From Sphingomonadales bacterium 28-55-16 (GTDB taxonomy: Bacteria; Pseudomonadota; Alphaproteobacteria; Sphingomonadales; Sphingomonadaceae): 64,000 bases of DNA. Positions 37,077-47,232 of this stretch are shown here, piece by piece. The notes beneath the pieces were generated by a model. The model saw only the letters and a list, made by a program, of their open reading frames with translations. It ran no database searches and was not told where the DNA came from. Every line of letters begins with the position of its first letter. The first letter of the stretch is position 1. The translations under genes and the position numbers were made by a program. The stretch is from positions 18,851 through 82,850 of the forward strand of contig NCGG01000011.1 in assembly GCA_002278855.1 (NCBI GenBank). Reading direction: 5' to 3'.

Positions 37077-38224
37077 GCCTTGTCCCCATATATTTCCCGA
37101 TGCCGGTCGGTCGCGTAGCGATCCGTCATGCCCGCCAAAAAATCGCCAATGTGCCGGCTGCGCTGCGGATCTTGTTCTGGCAAATTTTCACGCCATTCAA
37201 GCGGCAGCAAGCGCACGTCGTTGCGATAGGCAACAAATAATTCGCGCACGATGTTCGATGCCTGCGCCGCCGCAGCAGTTTGCGTGGGATGATGGTATAG
37301 CTTTGTGTACATAAACGCCTTAAGCTGACGTTCACGTGCGGCCATTTCGGGCGAAAAACCGCCAATCATAACACCTGCTTTGCGGACATCATCGGCGGTC
37401 GTAATCGCCAGGTCCGCAATGCGGCCACGCGTAGATTCAATTACATCATTGACCATCATGCCAATCTGTTCGCGGGTCAGTTCGCCGATCAACCGGCGCG
37501 GTCGCACATCGGGATAGCGGGCCAATATCGATTCCCACCGTTTTGCGACAAAAGGCAATTCAAGCAATTGGTCAATGTCGAGCAAGCCCGCCCGAATGCC
37601 ATCGTCAATATCATGATTGTCATACGCAATATCGTCGCTGATCGCGGCAATTTGCGCCTCAAGCGATGGCCAGTCAGTCAGGTTCAAATCAAAGCCTGCA
37701 TGCACCTCGGCCAAGGCCCAACCGGGCCTTGCAACCGGACCATTATGCTTGGCGAGCCCCTCAAGCAATTCCCAGCTCAGGTTCAAGCCGGGCCATGACG
37801 GGTACGGGGATTCAAGATGCGTCAATGTGCGGAGCGTCTGCGCATTATGGTCAAACCCGCCAAAAGGCTTCATCGCTGCCTCAAGCGCATCCTCACCGGC
37901 ATGGCCAAAGGGCGGATGGCCAATGTCGTGCGCGAGACATAAGGCCTCGGTCAGATCCTCGTTCAACCCCAGCGCGCGGGCAATGGTGCGGCCGATCTGC
38001 GCGACCTCAAGGCTATGGGTCAGGCGAACGCGGTAATGATCACCATCAGGGGAGATAAAAACCTGCGTTTTGTGGCGCAGGCGGCGAAACGCGATGGAGT
38101 GAATGATGCGGTCGCGATCACGCTGAAAAATGTCGCGTGGCCCGCGAATGTCGCGGTTCGGCTCGGGATGAAGGCGACCACGGCTATGGTCGGGAAAGGA
38201 TGCATAAGGGGCCAGTTGCGACAT
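37073..38224 (-). CDS. dgt: dGTP triphosphohydrolase-like HD-domain protein
   Basis: A 383-residue member of the dGTPase family, type 2-like in length. Metal ligands appear as [13 protein letters not shown] (His70) and [18 protein letters not shown] (His99, Asp100), and the N-terminal [21 protein letters not shown] block is diagnostic. It hydrolyses dNTPs to deoxynucleosides and triphosphate; the preferred dNTP varies in this subfamily. It follows the SPOR protein gene by 39 bases and overlaps the SDR gene. The exact substrate is not predictable. Confidence 0.92.
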   Translation of the reverse strand: MSQLAPYASFPDHSRGRLHPEPNRDIRGPRDIFQRDRDRIIHSIAFRRLRHKTQVFISPDGDHYRVRLTHSLEVAQIGRTIARALGLNEDLTEALCLAHDIGHPPFGHAGEDALEAAMKPFGGFDHNAQTLRTLTHLESPYPSWPGLNLSWELLEGLAKHNGPVARPGWALAEVHAGFDLNLTDWPSLEAQIAAISDDIAYDNHDIDDGIRAGLLDIDQLLELPFVAKRWESILARYPDVRPRRLIGELTREQIGMMVNDVIESTRGRIADLAITTADDVRKAGVMIGGFSPEMAARERQLKAFMYTKLYHHPTQTAAAAQASNIVRELFVAYRNDVRLLPLEWRENLPEQDPQRSRHIGDFLAGMTDRYATDRHREIYGDKA

Positions 38225-38263
38225 GTCGCGCTTATGCCGCCAACCGGCCTAATTCGAAAGCAG

Positions 38264-40075
38264 CTATTTTGTTTTCAACGGACTAACGGCCTCACCAATC
38301 TCGCTTTTCCACATGAAAGCATCACCGCCAGCCTTTTTATAGTCGGCTTCCCATTTTTTCGCGGCCTTCTGGTCCGCAAAAGGACCAACCAAAAGCCGAT
38401 CTGTCTTGCCCCATTCCGCCGTGAACGAATTTCTATTTTTGAGCAATTCTGGGTACTTCTTCACAAATTTGCGATAGTCAAAGCCAAGCGCATCCGCATT
38501 TCCGGCGGCGATTTGTACCCAGTATCGCGCAGGATTATCCTTTTCGAGCTTAGCCTTTGCCGCGACCTTGGGGTCGACCTTCGCGACCTTGGCTTGCTCT
38601 GCCGCAGCCTTGGTCAGCGCAGGTCTCAACTTTTTCAAATCGACCGGAATTTGCGATGGTCGCTGTTCGCTTTCGGGAATTTCGATGGCGCCAACAACCG
38701 CGCCGAGATCAAAGCCGGATGCCGCAGTGGCCACAATATTCGGCGCAGCAGTGGATGACGGCACAGCCGTTGACGGCGGGGGCGGCAATACGGACTGCGC
38801 CTGCGCCGACACCATTTCTTTTGCCCCTATTTGCGTAACAACGGGCTTATTGTCGACTAAATCCGGAACGGCGGCCAATATTGGGGTTACCGGAGCGACG
38901 GGCTTAGGCAAGGCGGCGGGAACAAGCGGCTTTGCCGTTTCAACTATCGGTGCGGCATTTGTCCGGGCAAGCGCAATCTGGGACGTTTGTGTTTCCTCAA
39001 CCTTTAAACGCGCACCAGCAGCCCCAAGCCTTGATGTGTCCGTCTTTGGCAACTTCAACGCTTCGGGAATATTGGCTACCGCCGCTTGAATTTCGGCACG
39101 CTCCTGCGCCTTACGGTCCAATTTACGGTCGGTCTTCTGCGCTATCTTGACCTCGCCCGCTTTTGCCGCCTTTGGACCAAGCGGATCCCCCAAAGGAATC
39201 AGTCGGTTTTGCGAAGGCGCATGTGCCGTTTGCGGAAGCGTTGCGGCAACGCGGCGCACCTGTTCGCTGTCACGCCCGACATATTGGCTCGTTGGGAAAT
39301 GCCCCAGATGAATCGCCGCAGCCTGCTGTGCGCCGGTAAGATTCGGCATCAAACGAAAAAACCGTTCCATGCGTTCGGCCGAGGGCGCATCCATAAACGC
39401 GCGCGCGACTTTAGTGGACTCACTCAGGTCACCGCGTGCCGCAAGCATAAATGCCCGCGCACGCCAAGCGGTCGGGCTATTGCGTTCAAGCAGAGGCACC
39501 AGCATCGCATCTGCTTCTTCCTTTTGCCCAGCCAAGGACAAAGATACAGCCTGCCGAATAATCAAGTCATCCGTTGTCGATAGCGTCCGCGCCAGCTTAT
39601 AGTCCTGCTGTGCCCGACCAAAATTCCCCAACAAGTCAAAAGCCAATGCGCGATCAACCGCGATCGAACGCTCACTTGCGCCCAACCGGACGGCGTCATC
39701 AAACAGTCGAAGTGCCTCAAAGGGATTTTCGGTGCGCACGGTGGCGGTGGCGAGGCCCGATAGGATACGGCTATTGCCCGGGCGCAACGCGTTGGCGCGC
39801 GTGAAGAAGTTGAGAGCGGCATTGGCATCGCCCAAGAGCAACGACGCATTGCCCGCATCCGCCAAGGCATCCGCATCCGACGGGCTGAATGAAATCCGCC
39901 GCATAGCAGCGCGCAGCTCCACTGCCCCTGCAGGCTCAGATGCAAGGGGTGCGACCTTTGGCGCCTGCTTGTCCAAAGCTTCAAGCGCGCTTTCGTCAAC
40001 CGCTTGCGCAAATGCGCTGGTGGAGATCAACAGCACGCACAATAGTCCGGCACCACGTAACATTGTCACATTCAT
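38264..40075 (-). CDS. Periplasmic TPR and SPOR domain protein
   Basis: A 603-residue secreted protein. The signal peptide ends near residue 24 (LLISTSAFAQA). Roughly residues 50-290 are TPR-like helices: ADAGNASLLLGDANAALNFF and later pairs. A long low-complexity Pro/Ala linker runs to about 500. The last 80 residues form a SPOR domain (YWVQIAAGNAD ... LLVGPFADQKAAKKWEADY). SPOR domains bind denuded glycan at the septum, so a role in division or peptidoglycan remodelling is likely. It lies just downstream of ftsZ, which supports this. The gene's own promoter probably sits in the 109-base gap. Confidence 0.88.
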   Translation of the reverse strand: MNVTMLRGAGLLCVLLISTSAFAQAVDESALEALDKQAPKVAPLASEPAGAVELRAAMRRISFSPSDADALADAGNASLLLGDANAALNFFTRANALRPGNSRILSGLATATVRTENPFEALRLFDDAVRLGASERSIAVDRALAFDLLGNFGRAQQDYKLARTLSTTDDLIIRQAVSLSLAGQKEEADAMLVPLLERNSPTAWRARAFMLAARGDLSESTKVARAFMDAPSAERMERFFRLMPNLTGAQQAAAIHLGHFPTSQYVGRDSEQVRRVAATLPQTAHAPSQNRLIPLGDPLGPKAAKAGEVKIAQKTDRKLDRKAQERAEIQAAVANIPEALKLPKTDTSRLGAAGARLKVEETQTSQIALARTNAAPIVETAKPLVPAALPKPVAPVTPILAAVPDLVDNKPVVTQIGAKEMVSAQAQSVLPPPPSTAVPSSTAAPNIVATAASGFDLGAVVGAIEIPESEQRPSQIPVDLKKLRPALTKAAAEQAKVAKVDPKVAAKAKLEKDNPARYWVQIAAGNADALGFDYRKFVKKYPELLKNRNSFTAEWGKTDRLLVGPFADQKAAKKWEADYKKAGGDAFMWKSEIGEAVSPLKTK

Positions 40076-40105
40076 GCTTTTCTATTGAACTAGCCGTCGC
40101 CCGAC

Positions 40106-40127
40106 GCAAAGCGGGTTAACGCTTTGC
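40106..40127 (-). terminator. Hairpin after ftsZ
   Basis: A perfect 8-bp stem (GCAAAGCG / CGCTTTGC) with a 6-base loop GGTTAA lies between the ftsZ stop and the SPOR gene. No U tract follows. It could end the dcw transcript. The loop contains TTAACC on the minus strand, resembling half of a CtrA site. Confidence 0.45.
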
Positions 40128-40184
40128 TCGGACAAACGGTTGTCTAAAGAGGACGAAATGACGCTGCGCTGAATGCGCAACTTA

Positions 40185-41678
40185 TCAGTTGTTCTGCCGA
40201 TCAAGGAAGCGCGGGATGTTCACGCTACCAGCTTCACCGTCTGCCTTGTCCTCGTCATCGGACCGTGAAAGACCGCGTGAGAGGTTGGACATACGCTCAA
40301 ACAATGTTCCGCCCGTCGGAATGCGCGGTGCAGCACGCTCAGGCGCTACAGACACATCAACCGGCATTGCGGCAGGCACAGGTGCTTCATCCTCAGCCGG
40401 CGTGTTGAGCTCAAGTGCGTCGGCACCAGCCCATGAACTTGATGACATGCTCGGTGGAGCGGGCGTTTCAGCGACAAATGGCTCCATATCATCGTCAGCG
40501 TCGGTCTCTTCAAAATCACTGTCGAGGACCAAGCTGTCGTCTTCATAATCGCTTTCAGCCTCTACGAAGCTATCTTCTTCTTCGACCGGCGCGACAGGCG
40601 TGCTGTCAAACAACGATGTTGCCGCGGTGACCGGAGCAACAGGCTCCGCCACGGGTGGACGGCTGAAAGAGAAAGGCGTGCGTGATTGTATCGTTGGCGA
40701 TGCGCTCAAGCCGTCATTGTCAATTCCGGTCGCAACGACAGATACGCGGATTTTGCCGTTTAGATTTTCGTTGAATGCCGAGCCCCAGATGATGTTGGCA
40801 TCGGGATCGACCAATTCGCGAATATGGTTCGCCGCTTCGTCGACTTCCATCAAGCGCATATCTTCGCCGCCGGTGATCGAAACGATAACGCCCTTGGCAC
40901 CCTGCATCGACACGCCGTCGAGCAGCGGGTTGGCAATCGCCTTTTCCGCCGCCTCAAGCGCGCGGTTGTCGCCTTCGGCTTCGCCCGTACCCATCATTGC
41001 CTTGCCCATTTCGTGCATGACAGAGCGGACATCGGCAAAATCCAGGTTGATCAGGCCAGGCATGACCATGAGATCCGTGATCCCGCGCACGCCCTGCTGC
41101 AACACTTCGTCGGCAAGCTGGAAGGCTTCTTTGAAGGTGGTATTGGGATTTGCGACCAAGAACAGATTCTGGTTCGGAATGACAATCAATGTGTCAACAT
41201 GCTGCTGGAGCTCGGCAATGCCGGAATCCGCAGAACGCATCCGGCGCGATCCTTCAAAAAGGAAAGGCTTGGTGACAACGCCAACTGTCAAAATGTTCAT
41301 TTCACGTGCAACTTGCGCGATAACGGGTGCAGCACCGGTTCCAGTTCCGCCGCCCATACCCGCCGCGATGAAGCACATATGGCAACCGGCCAATGCAGCG
41401 CGCACTTGCTCGATGGTTTCTTCGGCGGCCGCACGACCTACTTCAGGACGTGATCCAGCGCCAAGGCCTTGGGTGATTTCAGGGCCAAGTTGAATGCGAT
41501 ATTCAGCAGGTGAAGCATTCAGCGCCTGCGCATCGGTGTTGGCTACAACGAAATCTACGCCTTCCACCCGCGCGCTAATCATATTGGCAACGGCGTTGCC
41601 GCCAGCGCCACCAACACCAATAACCGCGATTTTCGGCTTCAATTCGTCAACCATTGGTGGCCCGATATTGATGCTCAT
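40185..41678 (-). CDS. ftsZ: Cell division protein FtsZ
   Basis: The 497-residue tubulin homologue. The GTPase domain has [10 protein letters not shown] (21-30), the signature [12 protein letters not shown] (107-118) and the T7-loop region [11 protein letters not shown]. Residues from about 320 form a long acidic, Pro-rich linker, typical of alphaproteobacteria, ending in the conserved C-terminal peptide [11 protein letters not shown] that binds FtsA and other partners. It polymerises into the Z-ring. Ribosome site AAGGGGAT lies eight bases upstream. It is separated from ftsA by 104 bases, the only real gap in the cluster, and may have an additional promoter there. Confidence 0.98.
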   Translation of the reverse strand: MSINIGPPMVDELKPKIAVIGVGGAGGNAVANMISARVEGVDFVVANTDAQALNASPAEYRIQLGPEITQGLGAGSRPEVGRAAAEETIEQVRAALAGCHMCFIAAGMGGGTGTGAAPVIAQVAREMNILTVGVVTKPFLFEGSRRMRSADSGIAELQQHVDTLIVIPNQNLFLVANPNTTFKEAFQLADEVLQQGVRGITDLMVMPGLINLDFADVRSVMHEMGKAMMGTGEAEGDNRALEAAEKAIANPLLDGVSMQGAKGVIVSITGGEDMRLMEVDEAANHIRELVDPDANIIWGSAFNENLNGKIRVSVVATGIDNDGLSASPTIQSRTPFSFSRPPVAEPVAPVTAATSLFDSTPVAPVEEEDSFVEAESDYEDDSLVLDSDFEETDADDDMEPFVAETPAPPSMSSSSWAGADALELNTPAEDEAPVPAAMPVDVSVAPERAAPRIPTGGTLFERMSNLSRGLSRSDDEDKADGEAGSVNIPRFLDRQNN

Positions 41679-41782
41679 AATTTTATCCCCTTAGCCCCAT
41701 TGGCTTGCTCGAAATTTTCACGCTTTTGACACAAAAGCATAAAACGCACACCCCAAAATTCACCGTTTTGCACAGCTTTCTG
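41679..41782 (-). other. ftsA-ftsZ intergenic leader
   Basis: This 104-base AT-rich gap is the only non-overlapping junction of the dcw cluster. It contains a GCTTTT / AAAAGC hairpin with a 5-base loop (41722-41738) and the ftsZ ribosome site. A separate ftsZ promoter is plausible, but I see no clear -35/-10 pair. Confidence 0.4.
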
Positions 41783-43048
41783 TTAGAAATTCTCACGAAC
41801 CGCCCGTTTTATGCGTTCAATCAAACTCGGCATCGTCCCGCCAAACTGTTCCGCGCGCAAATCATAACCGGACTGAAGCTCAACGCGTTCCGACGCAGCA
41901 AAATGAATTAAACCGACAAGTGTCGAAAATGCAGGCCCCGAATGGGCTTCGGGAATGCTCGTTAGCCCCGAAGGACGGCCAATGCGTACCGTGCGTCCAA
42001 GCGCGCTCTGCATATGTTCAGCGGCGCCCTTGAGCTCCGCACCGCCACCTGTCAGCACTACCTGATGCCCCGATGGTCCAGAAAATCCGAGCGTCTTCAA
42101 AGCCTGCGCAATTTCGGTGACAATGCGATCAACGCGTTGGCAGACGACAGCGTTTAACTGCGCCTTGGTGATACGTGGCGCTTGGTTGCCAGGTTCAACG
42201 CCATTTTCGTCGGGACCGATATCGAGAATTTCCTGATGGTCGCGCGGACTGGTCAAAGCAGAGCCGTGGAAACATTTCAGCCGCTCCGCCTGCGCCCGGC
42301 GAATACCAAAAGCAGAGGCGATGTCATCGGTAATATCCGACGCACCTTTTTGAATGGTCTCTAGCCCAACCAGCATTCCGCCGATGAACACCGACACATT
42401 GGTCACCGCCGCGCCGAATTCGACAAGCGCAACGCCCAGTTCGCGCTCCTCAGACGTTAGGCATGCAAGACCGGTCGCCACGGGCCCAACGACGAGCGAT
42501 TCGACGTCCAAATGCGCGGCACGCACCGTCATATCCATATTCCGCACCGGCGATGGATCAGCCAAGACAACATGGACATCCACACCCAATCTATCCGCAT
42601 GCAGTCCAATTGGGTTTGCCACACCGCCAACGCCATCCAGCGCGTATAAGGTAGGTTGAATATGCAACGCCATTTTGCCGCCCGTTTGGATATTGGCGCG
42701 TCCAGCATCCAGCAGTTGGCCGACATCTTCTTCGGTTATACGATCGCCGCCAAGCTCGATTTCCACAGGCGCGAGCATGCTATCAAGCCCGCCTGCAGAC
42801 ATGCCGACCCAGACGCGGTCGATGTTAAGGCCAGCAATCCGCTCCGCTTGCTCAACGGCATGGCGCACGGACAATTCTGCCTGCTCGACATCCGCGATGC
42901 ATCCGCGCGTCACACCCCGGCTTTCGCGCTGCCCTGTTCCAAGTACAAGCAATTCGCCAGTGTCTGTTTGACCGGCGATCAAGGCAGATACTTTGGACGA
43001 ACCGATATCAATAGCTGATATTAGCCTTTCAACGCGCGCCGTTTTCAT
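41783..43048 (-). CDS. ftsA: Cell division protein FtsA
   Basis: The 421-residue actin-like protein tethers FtsZ to the membrane. It begins LISAIDIGSSKVSALIAG with the phosphate-1 loop, contains GCIADVEQAELSVRHAVEQA in the SHS2 (1C) domain, and VVLTGGGAELKG near the nucleotide site. The C-terminal segment PSLIERIKRAVRENF is the amphipathic membrane-targeting helix. Its start overlaps the ftsQ stop (ATGA). Confidence 0.97.
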   Translation of the reverse strand: MKTARVERLISAIDIGSSKVSALIAGQTDTGELLVLGTGQRESRGVTRGCIADVEQAELSVRHAVEQAERIAGLNIDRVWVGMSAGGLDSMLAPVEIELGGDRITEEDVGQLLDAGRANIQTGGKMALHIQPTLYALDGVGGVANPIGLHADRLGVDVHVVLADPSPVRNMDMTVRAAHLDVESLVVGPVATGLACLTSEERELGVALVEFGAAVTNVSVFIGGMLVGLETIQKGASDITDDIASAFGIRRAQAERLKCFHGSALTSPRDHQEILDIGPDENGVEPGNQAPRITKAQLNAVVCQRVDRIVTEIAQALKTLGFSGPSGHQVVLTGGGAELKGAAEHMQSALGRTVRIGRPSGLTSIPEAHSGPAFSTLVGLIHFAASERVELQSGYDLRAEQFGGTMPSLIERIKRAVRENF

Positions 43049-44013
43049 GCTGTTTGCCCACTGGTTTTGGAGGTAATTTGATTGGGTTCGATTTTGTCGA
43101 CTTTGTCCACTTTTTCGACTTTTTCGACTTTTTCGACTTTTTCCACTTTAACAGGTTCTACCTTCGGTGCTTTGCGGAAATATGCACGATCTGGATCGCG
43201 CAAATCGAAATGGATCAGGTCGCGGCCTAGCAAACGGTGCACGCCATCCATGCGGGCAAAGTTCAGCAATGCTTTAGCTGCAGCAGCCTCCCCTTCTGGC
43301 AAGGCAAGCGTCTCGCCTGTTTGAAACTGAATATCCCACCGACGATTACCAACCCAAGTTGCGCCGGAGACTTGTGATTTGAGCGCAGATGCTTTGTCGA
43401 GCAGCGCACTCAGCGCTACGGTTTGCTTATTTGCAGCATTCCCGTTCAGCGTCGGCAGATCGCCGCCTTCGCCGGGGCGGATATTCTGTAGAACAATTCC
43501 CTCTGCGTCGATCAGCGAATATTTTCCATTGCGTTGCCAAATCGCGGTCGGCGTGCGCTCGACAATCTCCACGGCAAGCGTATCCGGCAGCTGCCGCGCA
43601 ACACGGGCATCCTTAATCCATCCATATTGCAAAAGGTCGGTGCGCACCTTGTCGATGTCCACCAACGGCATCGCACGGTCTTTTTCGGCAAGGACCAGTT
43701 GGTAAACTTTCAACTGGTCGACCCGCTCCATGCCCGTAACCTCAACGCGCTGCACCTGAAAACCCGCTTTTGCAGCAAGCGCGGCATATTGTTGATAGGC
43801 AGCCGCGGTTAGTCCGGCATATTGCGCAGCGGCATAGACAAGCACAGTCAGCGCAGCGACGAAAATCCAAGTAATAACGCGCTGCACTTCCTCTTCGGAA
43901 AAGGGCAGCATGCGCAATATCTTATCGATACCCGAACTCTGGACAATTTTCTGTCGGGGGCTTGGCGCGGATGCTTTACGCTTTGCGCTAGGCTTGCGAG
44001 CGGCAGTGGCCAT
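43045..44013 (-). CDS. ftsQ: Cell division protein FtsQ
   Basis: The 322-residue single-pass membrane protein has a basic cytoplasmic tail (about 1-45, rich in Lys, Arg and Ser), one TM segment (WIFVAALTVLVYAAAQYAG), a POTRA domain beginning VQRVEVTGMERVDQ, and the FtsQ/DivIB beta domain. It connects early and late divisome proteins with FtsL and FtsB. The unusual C-terminal tail holds six Val-Glu/Asp-Lys repeats from a 9-bp DNA repeat. It overlaps ddl by TAATG and ftsA by ATGA. Confidence 0.95.
   Translation of the reverse strand: MATAARKPSAKRKASAPSPRQKIVQSSGIDKILRMLPFSEEEVQRVITWIFVAALTVLVYAAAQYAGLTAAAYQQYAALAAKAGFQVQRVEVTGMERVDQLKVYQLVLAEKDRAMPLVDIDKVRTDLLQYGWIKDARVARQLPDTLAVEIVERTPTAIWQRNGKYSLIDAEGIVLQNIRPGEGGDLPTLNGNAANKQTVALSALLDKASALKSQVSGATWVGNRRWDIQFQTGETLALPEGEAAAAKALLNFARMDGVHRLLGRDLIHFDLRDPDRAYFRKAPKVEPVKVEKVEKVEKVEKVDKVDKIEPNQITSKTSGQTA
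43093..43146 (-). repeat. Six 9-bp tandem repeats in the 3' end of ftsQ
   Basis: Six imperfect copies of TTTTTCGAC (variants TTTGTCGAC, TTTGTCCAC, TTTTTCCAC) lie in tandem on the plus strand. On the coding strand they specify repeated VEK/VDK triplets near the FtsQ C-terminus. The unit keeps the reading frame, so copy-number change would alter tail length only. Confidence 0.9.
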
Positions 44014-44936
44014 TATGCCAGTGCCTCTTTTACGATGATGTCGACCAACTGTTCATAGCTGATACCAACATGCCGCGCTTGTTCGGGGACAAGGCTCAAC
44101 GCCGTCATGCCCGGTTGCGTGTTGGTTTCCAAAACGAATACGCCATTGAGGCCGGCCTCATCATCCCACCGAAAATCGGTGCGCGACGCCCCCTTGCAGC
44201 CCAGCAATTGATGCGCGCGCAGCGCCGTGTCGAGCATATATTGCGCAATATCGGCGGGGATTTCTGCAGGACAGATATGCTCAGTCAGGCCATCGGTATA
44301 TTTCGCGTCAAAGTCGTAAAAGCCGCTCTTTGGTTTCAATTCGGTCACACACAAAGCCTTATCGCCCAGTACAGCGACCGTTAGCTCGCGGCCTTTGATG
44401 AAAGGCTCAGCCAACAGCCGTTCGAATTCCTGCCACGGCCCTTTGGCATCACGGGCAATTGGGTTGCCGTAATTGCTGTCAGCGGTGACGATGGCCACGC
44501 CAACTGAGCTGCCCTCATTCACCGGCTTGAGCACATAAGGGCGCGGCAGCGGATCAGCCGCATAAAGGCTTTCGCTATCTACCATCGTTCCTTTGGGCAT
44601 CGGAATTCCGGCAGGGACAAGGCGCTGCTTGGTCAGTTCTTTATCAATGGCGATCACTGAGGTGACCATCCCGCTATGGGTATAAGGGACGCCCATCAAA
44701 TCCAACATGCCTTGAACGGCGCCATCTTCGCCGGGCACGCCGTGCAAGGCATTGAATACGACATCCGGGCGCAGAGCCGTGAGCACTTGCGCGACATTGC
44801 GGTCCATATCGACGCGGCTGACCTGATAGCCAAGCGCTTCTAAGGCATCGGCGACATTATTGCCGCTCATCAAAGACACGGGGCGTTCGTTCGACCATCC
44901 GCCCATCAACACGGCAACGTGAATTTGCTTGCTCAT
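44013..44936 (-). CDS. ddl: D-alanine--D-alanine ligase
   Basis: A 307-residue ATP-grasp ligase making D-Ala-D-Ala for the UDP-MurNAc pentapeptide. It shows VLMGGWSNERPVSLMSG at the N-terminus, FNALHGVPGEDGAVQG, PYVLKPVNEGSSVGV and LETNTQPGMTALSLVPEQA near the C-terminus. It overlaps murB (ATGA) and ftsQ (TAATG). Confidence 0.96.
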   Translation of the reverse strand: MSKQIHVAVLMGGWSNERPVSLMSGNNVADALEALGYQVSRVDMDRNVAQVLTALRPDVVFNALHGVPGEDGAVQGMLDLMGVPYTHSGMVTSVIAIDKELTKQRLVPAGIPMPKGTMVDSESLYAADPLPRPYVLKPVNEGSSVGVAIVTADSNYGNPIARDAKGPWQEFERLLAEPFIKGRELTVAVLGDKALCVTELKPKSGFYDFDAKYTDGLTEHICPAEIPADIAQYMLDTALRAHQLLGCKGASRTDFRWDDEAGLNGVFVLETNTQPGMTALSLVPEQARHVGISYEQLVDIIVKEALA

Positions 44937-45829
44937 TTCGTTTCACCCACGCGCTGGATTTCCCATGTTAGTTCCACGCCAGACTGTGCCATGACACGGG
45001 CACGGACTTCTTCGCCCAGCGCTTCGATATCCGCGCTGGTCGCATCGCCGATATTAATCAAGAAATTGGTGTGTTTTTCTGACACCTGCGCACCGCCGAT
45101 TTGAAGCCCCCGGCATCCTGCCGCATCAACCAATTGCCAAGCCTTATGTCCATCCGGATTTTTGAAGGTCGATCCGCCGGTTTTCGATCGCAATGGTTGC
45201 GACGCTTCGCGTGATGCACTGATCCGGTCCATCTCGGCCTGAATGGCTTCCGGTTCCCCGGGATGCCCTTGAAACCGCGCCGCAACGACAATAGCGCCGT
45301 CGGGCAGTTCGGAATGGCGATAGCTGTAATGCAACGCGTCCACAGTCAAAGTCGCCAAAGTCCCGTCGCGCATGACAATGTCGCAATCGCGCAAAATGTC
45401 CTTCACTTCGCCGCCATAGGCCCCGCCATTCATGCGGACAAAGCCGCCGACCGTGCCAGGAATGGAGCGCAAAAACTCAAGACCAGCGATTTTGTTGTCG
45501 CGCGCAGTAGAGGACACCAATATGCCCGAAGCACCAGCGCCGCACGCCAGCGTGACCGGATCACTGCAGGTGACTTTTGCAAACGCTTTGCCCAGCCGAA
45601 CGACAACGCCCTGTACGCCGCCATCACGCACAATCAGGTTTGAACCCAAGCCAAGCGCCATGACCGGCATGGCAGGGTCAAGATCGCGTAAAAAGCTTTG
45701 TAGGTCGGCAATGTCTTTTGGTTCAAACAGATATTGTGCACAGCCGCCCGACTTAAACCAGACCAACGGCGCCAACGGCGCAGCTTGCGTCAAACGTCCT
45801 TGGACGTCCGGCATATGCGGAATCGTCAT
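44933..45829 (-). CDS. murB: UDP-N-acetylenolpyruvoylglucosamine reductase
   Basis: The 298-residue FAD enzyme reduces UDP-GlcNAc-enolpyruvate to UDP-MurNAc with NADPH. Motifs: [17 protein letters not shown] (FAD site), GIPGTVGG-type region read here as [18 protein letters not shown], the catalytic Ser in [11 protein letters not shown], and the C-terminal Glu in [10 protein letters not shown]. The start at ATG 45829 overlaps the murC stop (ATGA); the longer open frame inside murC is rejected. Confidence 0.95.
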   Translation of the reverse strand: MTIPHMPDVQGRLTQAAPLAPLVWFKSGGCAQYLFEPKDIADLQSFLRDLDPAMPVMALGLGSNLIVRDGGVQGVVVRLGKAFAKVTCSDPVTLACGAGASGILVSSTARDNKIAGLEFLRSIPGTVGGFVRMNGGAYGGEVKDILRDCDIVMRDGTLATLTVDALHYSYRHSELPDGAIVVAARFQGHPGEPEAIQAEMDRISASREASQPLRSKTGGSTFKNPDGHKAWQLVDAAGCRGLQIGGAQVSEKHTNFLINIGDATSADIEALGEEVRARVMAQSGVELTWEIQRVGETK

Positions 45830-47232
45830 GCGCGCGCTGCCCGAATTGCGTCGGCAAGGCCAGCGGCCCATTTGGTGATATCGCCCGCCCCCAGACACAC
45901 GACCATGTCATTGTCTTGAACAACGTCGGCCAGCTTGCGCGCCAGATCAGCCGCGTCGGCCACAGTCGCAGCCGAACGATGTCCGCGCGCCTTGATGCCG
46001 TTAACCAGCGCGTCCGCATCTATGCCGTCAATCGGCCCCTCGCCCGCGGCATAGACCGGTGAGATGAACACCATATCGGCGTCGTTAAACGCTTGTTGGA
46101 AATCATCCATATGGTCGCGCAGCCGCGTGAAGCGGTGCGGTTGCGCGACCGCAATCACCCGTCCCTGCGCGCCTTCGCGTGCTGCAGATAGCACTGCACG
46201 GATTTCGACGGGATGGTGGCCATAATCGTCGATGATCGTGACCCCATCGACTTCGCCGACCTTGGTAAAGCGGCGTTTGACACCACCGAATTTGTCAAAG
46301 CCATGCGCAACGTCCGCGTCGCTCATCCCCATTTCGAGACCAACGGCCACGGCAGCCAGCGCGTTCTGCACATTGTGGCGCCCCGGCATGGGAAGTTGAA
46401 TACCCTCTATTGTCCGCTGCGATCCATCACGTGCGCGCACGACGACATCAAAACGGTTGCCGCCGGGATTTGGGGTCACATTTTCGCCGCGAATATCGGC
46501 TTGTGCAGAAAAACCATAAGTGATGATCCGACGGTCGCGGATCTTGGGCAAGATGGCCTGCACCTCGGGATGGTCAAGGCACATGATCGCCGCGCCATAA
46601 AAGGGGACATTTTCGACGAATTCGACAAATGCATTCTTGATCGCGTCGAAATTGCCATAATGGTCCAGATGTTCGGGGTCGATGTTGGTGACGACCGCAA
46701 GCGTGCCGTCAAGCCGCAAGAAGCTGCCATCGCTTTCATCGGCCTCAACCACCATCCAGTCGCTTGCGCCAAGCCGCGCGTTGGACCCGTAGCTGTTGAT
46801 GATACCGCCGTTGATCACGGTCGGGTCAATGCCGCCATGGTCAAGCATTGCGGCGATCAATGATGTCGTGGTGGTCTTGCCATGTGTACCAGCCACGGCA
46901 ACGGTGTTTTTGAGCCGCATTAATTCGGCCAACATTTCAGCGCGGCGGACCAAGGGTATGCGGCGTTCCAATGCTGCGTCACGTTCTGGGTTACCCGCCT
47001 TTACGGCGGTTGAGGTCACGACCACAGTCGCTTCGCCCAGATTGTCGGCGCTATGGCCGATCATCACCTTGATACCGCGTTGGCGCAGGCCATCGATGAC
47101 ATAGCTGTCCACGATATCGCTGCCTTGCACCTGATAGCCCAAATTGTGCATTACCTCTGCAATGCCAGACATTCCAATGCCGCCGATGCCGACGAAATGG
47201 ACAATACCAATATCGGTAGGAACACCTTTCAC
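45826..47232 (-). CDS. murC: UDP-N-acetylmuramate--L-alanine ligase
   Basis: The 468-residue Mur ligase adds L-Ala to UDP-MurNAc. N-terminal [16 protein letters not shown] binds the substrate, the P-loop is [11 protein letters not shown], and [14 protein letters not shown] lies in the C-terminal domain, all typical of MurC. It overlaps murG and murB by ATGA. Confidence 0.97.
   Translation of the reverse strand: MKGVPTDIGIVHFVGIGGIGMSGIAEVMHNLGYQVQGSDIVDSYVIDGLRQRGIKVMIGHSADNLGEATVVVTSTAVKAGNPERDAALERRIPLVRRAEMLAELMRLKNTVAVAGTHGKTTTTSLIAAMLDHGGIDPTVINGGIINSYGSNARLGASDWMVVEADESDGSFLRLDGTLAVVTNIDPEHLDHYGNFDAIKNAFVEFVENVPFYGAAIMCLDHPEVQAILPKIRDRRIITYGFSAQADIRGENVTPNPGGNRFDVVVRARDGSQRTIEGIQLPMPGRHNVQNALAAVAVGLEMGMSDADVAHGFDKFGGVKRRFTKVGEVDGVTIIDDYGHHPVEIRAVLSAAREGAQGRVIAVAQPHRFTRLRDHMDDFQQAFNDADMVFISPVYAAGEGPIDGIDADALVNGIKARGHRSAATVADAADLARKLADVVQDNDMVVCLGAGDITKWAAGLADAIRAARA

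Noticed and set aside
40600..41493. Plus-strand open frame of 297 codons opposite ftsZ
   Set aside because: It is antisense to a certain gene, Ser/Pro-rich from reverse codon bias, and has no domain or ribosome site.
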